A stretch of DNA of 64,000 bases, taken from assembly GCA_023105745.1 (NCBI GenBank), contig JALGQZ010000003.1, positions 75,676,696 through 75,740,695 of the forward strand. Reading direction: 5' to 3'. Both the position numbers and the translations under genes were made by a program. Shown here piece by piece: positions 59,151-64,000 of this stretch. Below the pieces are notes generated by a model. It worked only from the letters and a program-made list of their open reading frames with translations. It ran no database searches and was not told the origin of the DNA. How positions within the stretch are numbered: position 1 is the stretch's first letter; each line of letters begins with the position of its first letter. Origin of the DNA: Austropuccinia psidii (Eukaryota > Basidiomycota > Pucciniomycetes > Pucciniales > Sphaerophragmiaceae).

Positions 59151-60599
59151 AAAAATTAAAAAAAAATAAGAAAAGCAAAAAATTCAAAAATCCAAATTAA
59201 TTCATTAAAATCCATAAAAACTAAGGGAAACAGTTACAAAAAAATATATAAATGAGAAACTTCAGGGTGATTTCAATTGATATTGGCTTCATGTAGAAAC
59301 AATTTCATAAAAAATGATAAAAGGCAAGGTAAGAAAAAAACAAATTGATATAAAAGATAGAGCAAACTCCTTGATAATAGTGTAGAAGTACTAGGAAGCA
59401 TTTTTCTTTAGGAAATGCTATATATATCACAGATCATATATTTTTATGTATAAAATCCAAGTGGATCATAATGAATTTATTTCATAATTTATTTGACTTT
59501 TTGTGTTTTTTTCATAAAGACATCAAAAGACATTGAACAAAGCCCAAAGCCCAAAGATATTACATTTTTTGGAATGGGTGATAATTGTATAGAGGGTCTT
59601 TCTTTGACACAATGTCATTCATTCTCTGTTCAACCTATTTGAATTAATCATCACAGATATACTATATTTTGTTTTAGAACTAAGAAATGTATAAGAATAA
59701 TGAGGTATCAAGTAATCCAATATCTAATTTGCATCCAACTTGACTACAACCCAGCCAAGGCAAGTGGGTTGGACAAAGGTTTGAGCCAAATTTGAAGAAA
59801 TTCCAAAATACATTTCATCCAAATTTCTAAAGAAATTAAAAAAACAGAAAGAATTTCAGGAGCTATCTATCAATATGATTATTTCTGGAGAGATCAATAT
59901 TTTGAAATATGGACCCAATTTTTGACCAGTTAGTAGTTATGAAACAACTTCAAAGAGAAATCCAAAAGATACTCTGTTTATCTTTGAATGATTCAGCTGA
60001 ATATTTAATAGCAAGTGTTTTTATAACATTAAAACCCCTTATATCAATACATTTATGACAATTGTACTTTCATGAATTTTGAAAAATCTACCATTTTAAA
60101 ACTTCTGTGAATAAACATTATTTTAATTTATGAAGCTAGATAATAGGATTATTATAATTTAATTAAAATTTCCACTGAGGTTAAGAATTAAAAATTGGCT
60201 TAAGGATGGAATCAATGACTTTGACCCTTCTTATTCTCAATGAAGAAAACAAAACAATTACCCCAAATTATTACTGTGAGATTCTATTACATTTTTCTGC
60301 CATTGAGTAAACAAATCCTTGAAAAAAGAGATTTATTTTGGAACTAAATTGTCCTTTTATCTGTATGGTAACATAATTCAATTTTAAGCAATTGTATAAA
60401 TTGGGAATCTGCCTTTTCAGCTTCAGACATTTTGTTCTTGGAAAAATTTATTGAAAAAAACTTTTAAATTAAGGAAGTGAATGGTATATGTTTTTGAAAG
60501 GTTTAATTCTTGCATATATATATCTTTAGTTAATATTTCATGAACAAATTCCAAATTAAAATCTGGTACCAAATTATAATTGAGAAATATATGTCAATT

Positions 60600-60620
60600 T
60601 ATATATATATATATATATAT
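60600..60620. repeat. (AT)n microsatellite
   Basis: A run of about ten AT units is followed by two GGATAT units. Confidence 0.9.
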
Positions 60621-61082
60621 GGATATGGATATAGATTCAAAATTATGAATAAAATGTTTAGCTTCAAGGGAGAATTTGAAACATGAAAGGTAAATACACA
60701 ATTGAATTATTTTTTCCAATTCTCTTTCCAGGGGATTAAGGCTCCTGGTATGGCATTTTTTAGACATCATTCATTTGATCAGCTTATGTGAATATTCAAA
60801 TTGATATTTTTAAATATCTTTTGTTCTTGTGAAGGAAATGGGAAAATATGATACAAGTTATCTTCTTTTAAACCACAGTTGAAGGGTATCAGATACTGAA
60901 GATATTTGAAAGGTGGATTCTTGGAAGAATAAAATTTTAGATATTCCAGGATTAAAAAGTAAATAACATGACAGAAATATTTCAGATTACAATATTTAAA
61001 TGAGCTCATTGAAAGCAATAATCTATACCACTGTTTGTAGCTGATTATATTAATCTAAATATCACCCATGAAGGTTCATTAA

Positions 61083-62906
61083 TGTAAGGTGTGGATATGA
61101 AACTTTGATTAAAAAATAAAGTACTTTTCCTGTCCTCAAAATTTGTGTAAGGTAAAAATATGAAAAAATGTTAAGAGTTATGATTTTTAAGAGAAGAAAC
61201 GCCAAATTTATTCTTTTTAACTTTTTAACTATAGAAAGATGATATTATAAAGATTTATTTTTTTACCAAAAACAAAAAATTATCCAAAAATACTCTACAA
61301 GAGATATTTAAAGCTACAAAAGAAATTTCTTCAAGAGCAATTTCAATTGGAATTAATTGAGCAAGGGACTTCAAGAAATTAATATAAGAGCATAGTCTTT
61401 AAAAATAATATTAAAGAGAAAAAATGCCCAAAAGTGACAAGAGTGAATTGGGAAGCACAGTGACAAAGTTAACAGAGATCAATGATGCTTTGATTAACTT
61501 ATGGGGTGGCTCAAGGGTAAATATTATTATAAGAGTTACAAACAATTACTATGATGATTTTTTCATGTTGCTAAAGGGCTTAAAATGATAATAAAAGTGT
61601 GGTTTGAATCTTTCATTGATTGGTTTAACAGTGTTTAAACTAACTATAAAAGGAAAAGATTCTAACATGAAGAGAAAAGTGTAGCAAAGAAGACATTCTT
61701 TTATAGCCACCAATTTTCTTACTTCAAAAGTAAAGCTTACTCTTTTCAGCTGTTAAAAGAACTCTGAAAACAGAAAATCCAATTATGGCATCATTAAACC
61801 CTGTTTTAGGCCAAAAAAGGGCTGGTTTTATCCATTTTTTGGTATTTTCAGCCATTTTGGACCCTTAAATCAGCCAGTGCTATAGTCATACCTGGTTTTA
61901 TGCTTTCAAAACATCTAAGAGTATGTGTAAGATACTTCAAAGCCAGTTAAATCTGTTTTTTCTATGATTGTTTTATCTTAAGGGTAACTTTACCCTCTTG
62001 GCAACAGTTAAAACTGCCCTGGTTGGTATCAAACCCTCATCAACATTTGAGTCACAGACCCTGTGACTCAATTCCAGGAAAAAAGTGATGAACATTTGTG
62101 TTTAATTTGACATCTCATGCCTGTCAGCAAGAAATTTGGGTGTCTGGCTCCCTTGAAGCCAAGATTCCTTTTCCACCTCCAAAATTAATCTTTCCAATTT
62201 ATTTTTTCTTTAATTCCTCATCATGTAGTATACTTGTAATTTACACATGCCATTCAATTAAGTTTTACAGTTACACATCTGTAATATTTGATACCTCATG
62301 TAAATTACAGTTCACTCATGTAACACACACACATTTTGACATTTAAATTTAAAATACTTCAATTCATCATAACGTCTAACCTACACACCACACCTCAATT
62401 TAAGCACAGAAATTTATGGTTGACACCACATGTGGTGTGAAGAAAATTCAGGTTTTGAGGATTTTCAATTTATATACAGAAAATACTAAGAACTTAATTT
62501 AAGCTTATTTAGAGTTGAGTTACAGATATTTTACCCAGAGGTGACCCCACCTTAGTTTTTATGAGGAATCCAATGATGAACCAATTTTATTATGTTTATT
62601 TATTGTATAAAAATCTATAATAGTTTTCATTTAACTTTTTCCAAAAAAATATTTCAATTTCAGTAATTTTGTTAAAAATTCATTTTTCCTTAATTTTTTT
62701 CAAGTAAAAATGTGTTTTCACAATTTTCAATTTCAATGTAATTTTATTATTAAAATATAATTAAATTTTCATTTTTGTGTATAAATTAATATTTCTATTT
62801 TAATTTGAGTTTTCATAATATGAATAAGTTTATTTTATTGATAATTTTATCTTGTTTTATTATTTGTGGTCTTTTGGGTATATGAAAAATACCTCTAAGG
62901 CTCACA
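61083..62906 (-). repeat. 3' LTR of element I
   Basis: On the plus strand it runs from TGTAAGGTGTGGATATG to CTCTAAGGCTCACA, 1824 bp. It is homologous to the element A LTRs, with a TATA-like box near 61700 on the minus strand. Confidence 0.9.
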
Positions 62907-62929
62907 TTCCCTCCCCTAAGAAAAGAATA

Positions 62930-64000
62930 TTACTTTGTAATACTGTTGTTCCTAGTGTTTCTGAACCTTCTAAGAAGTTTGGTAGCTTCAGGTATGTCCT
63001 TTTCTGCTAACAATTCATCTTCACAAGTTGGGTCAATGTACTTCACAAGGTATTCCCTTACTTTTTTGGTTCTTAACTTCCTTTCTTTGAAAGGCTTTTT
63101 GATTTTCCTAGTGCCAGATGAATCAATGGGAGGTATATGCTGGGGAACTTTATTCCTCAAAGGAAAGTTTTCAGCATCACTAGATTTATATAGTTTTATC
63201 AAGCTTAGTGGCAATGTAGGATTCTTATTGCTAAGTTCCTCAGAAAATTCTACTCCAATTTCATTTTCTCCATGAAGGGCCTTACATCCTTTGATTTTAT
63301 TGAGGTTAGTGGTAGATATAAGTACTAAATCTCCCACTTTGAAATCTGGAGTGGCATGTGTTTTATCCCATTTGTCTTGGCAATATGCAAATATGTCCTC
63401 CATGAACCTTACTGAATGCTTTCTAGCTTTGTCTGTAATTCCTTTGAAGCTACTATCCATAGGATTTATTTCAATTAAATCCTTCCTTAATGAATCTTGG
63501 GATAATTTGGTATTGCATCCCTCCTCTAGAATAGCAGGAGTTTGATTGGTACTGGCATGAATGGATGTTTTATATGCCAATTCCAGTGCTGGCAAAAGAG
63601 TACACCAATCATGGCTGAACCCATTAAAATCTTCAAATTCAAAGCCAAATGCACAAAGTCTTCTCACCATATTTTCCAAGGTGTGTATCATTCTTTCAGA
63701 CAGACCATTGGTTTGTGAATGGTAGGCTGTAGAGGGGGACAACTTTGCTCAAAATAATCGGTGAAGATTTGTCCATAGTGCTGAGTTGAGTTTGGGATCT
63801 CTGTCACTAATGATATTTGTGAATATTCCAGTACATGATATTACTCTATTCCATATTAGAAGAGCTGTATCCATGGCTGTATCATCCTTGTGACATGGTA
63901 GAAAGATTTTAGTCTTAATGAATCTTTCAGCAATCACTAGGCATTCATTATAACTTCTATCACCTTCTGGTGGTAGGCCAGTTACCCAATCCATATGGAA
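62930..64000 (-). pseudogene. Integrase C-half and chromodomain of element I
   Basis: Read leftward from 64000: HMDWVTGLPPEGDRSYNECLVI with the first catalytic Asp, [21 protein letters not shown], and a TGA (63751-63749) where relatives have a Gly codon. Then AKLSPSTAYHSQTNGLSERM with the catalytic Glu, [33 protein letters not shown] and a chromodomain-like REYLVKYIDPTCEDELLAE. A few residues are missing between KGCKA and LHGEN relative to A (KKLKDSFAGPFVIK). It ends NNSITK near 62930. The triad is intact and only one stop is visible, so it is better preserved than element A. Confidence 0.88.

Larger units (their letters stand above)
57494..61082. other. Unassigned AT-rich region
   Basis: I see no protein similarity and no long reading frame on either strand. 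It contains a GC-rich hairpin near its left end (57512-57535), a T-rich zone (58570-58975), a nested palindrome (58940-59150), an A-rich zone (59117-59215) and an (AT)n run (60600-60620). GTCCAACC-type words occur at about 57538 and, inverted, at about 59770. It is bounded on the left by the broken H LTR and on the right by the element I LTR. Confidence 0.5.
61083..64000 (-). mobile_element. Element I, family A type chromovirus (5' part outside window)
   Basis: In minus orientation the order is pol (from beyond 64000 to 62930), polypurine tract (TTAGGGGAGGGAA, about 62907-62920) and 3' LTR. The left flank is ATTAA (61078-61082); the partner TSD lies outside the window. Confidence 0.88.

Noticed and set aside
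60600..60620. (AT)n run as a regulatory or origin element.
   Set aside because: It is a plain microsatellite in AT-rich DNA with nothing else around it.

Overview
Organism and overall character. The window is AT-rich and consists, as far as I can read it, entirely of transposable elements. I see no host gene, tRNA, rRNA or CRISPR. The elements are Ty3/gypsy (Metaviridae-type) LTR retrotransposons with C-terminal chromodomains (chromoviruses), all more or less decayed. Short GT-AG introns, chromoviral integrases and huge nested LTR arrays point to a fungal genome with massive repeat expansion. Several protein remnants match, from memory only, proteins abundant in the myrtle rust fungus Austropuccinia psidii (Pucciniales). 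I could not check this.

Layout. Boundaries were fixed by LTR ends and 5-bp target-site duplications (TSDs). H is the oldest layer: its 5' LTR is at 50327-52276, its internal region at 55663-56317 and its 3' LTR starts at 56318. Element E (+ strand, 1-50326, 5' part outside the window) sits in the H 5' LTR. Element D (+, 1767-49419) sits in the 3' part of E. Element F (- strand, 8840-22201) sits in the reverse transcriptase region of D. A solo LTR of family G (15604-18850) sits in the pol of F, and a solo LTR of family A (16773-18521) sits in that G LTR. The deepest chain is therefore H > E > D > F > G > A. The D 3' LTR is split twice: by element A (26405-46791), whose pol is in turn split by element B (31626-41909), and by a solo B LTR (47037-48956). 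A second G solo LTR (52277-55657), itself holding a solo B LTR (53472-55396), lies at the H LTR/internal junction. From 57494 to 61082 there is unassigned AT-rich DNA with a large nested palindrome. Element I (minus strand, family A type) enters from the right edge.

How the genes work. Each autonomous element encodes Gag (assembly, zinc knuckle), aspartic protease, reverse transcriptase with a Y(I/L)DD motif, RNase H, integrase and a chromodomain thought to steer insertion to silent chromatin. That fits insertion of elements into elements. B is youngest: its two 1926-bp LTRs show about 30 mismatches and no indels by eye, and its polyprotein has only a few lesions. All other copies carry many stops.

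Most unusual content. E and F both carry, between pol and the 3' LTR, an extra gene on the opposite strand. It has a 51-bp intron at the same place in both copies, a six-cysteine motif with the spacing of fungal Zn(II)2Cys6 clusters, and mostly synonymous differences between the copies where I compared codons. Elements A, B and D share a different oddity: a 150-211 bp leader exon bounded by splice signals upstream of gag.
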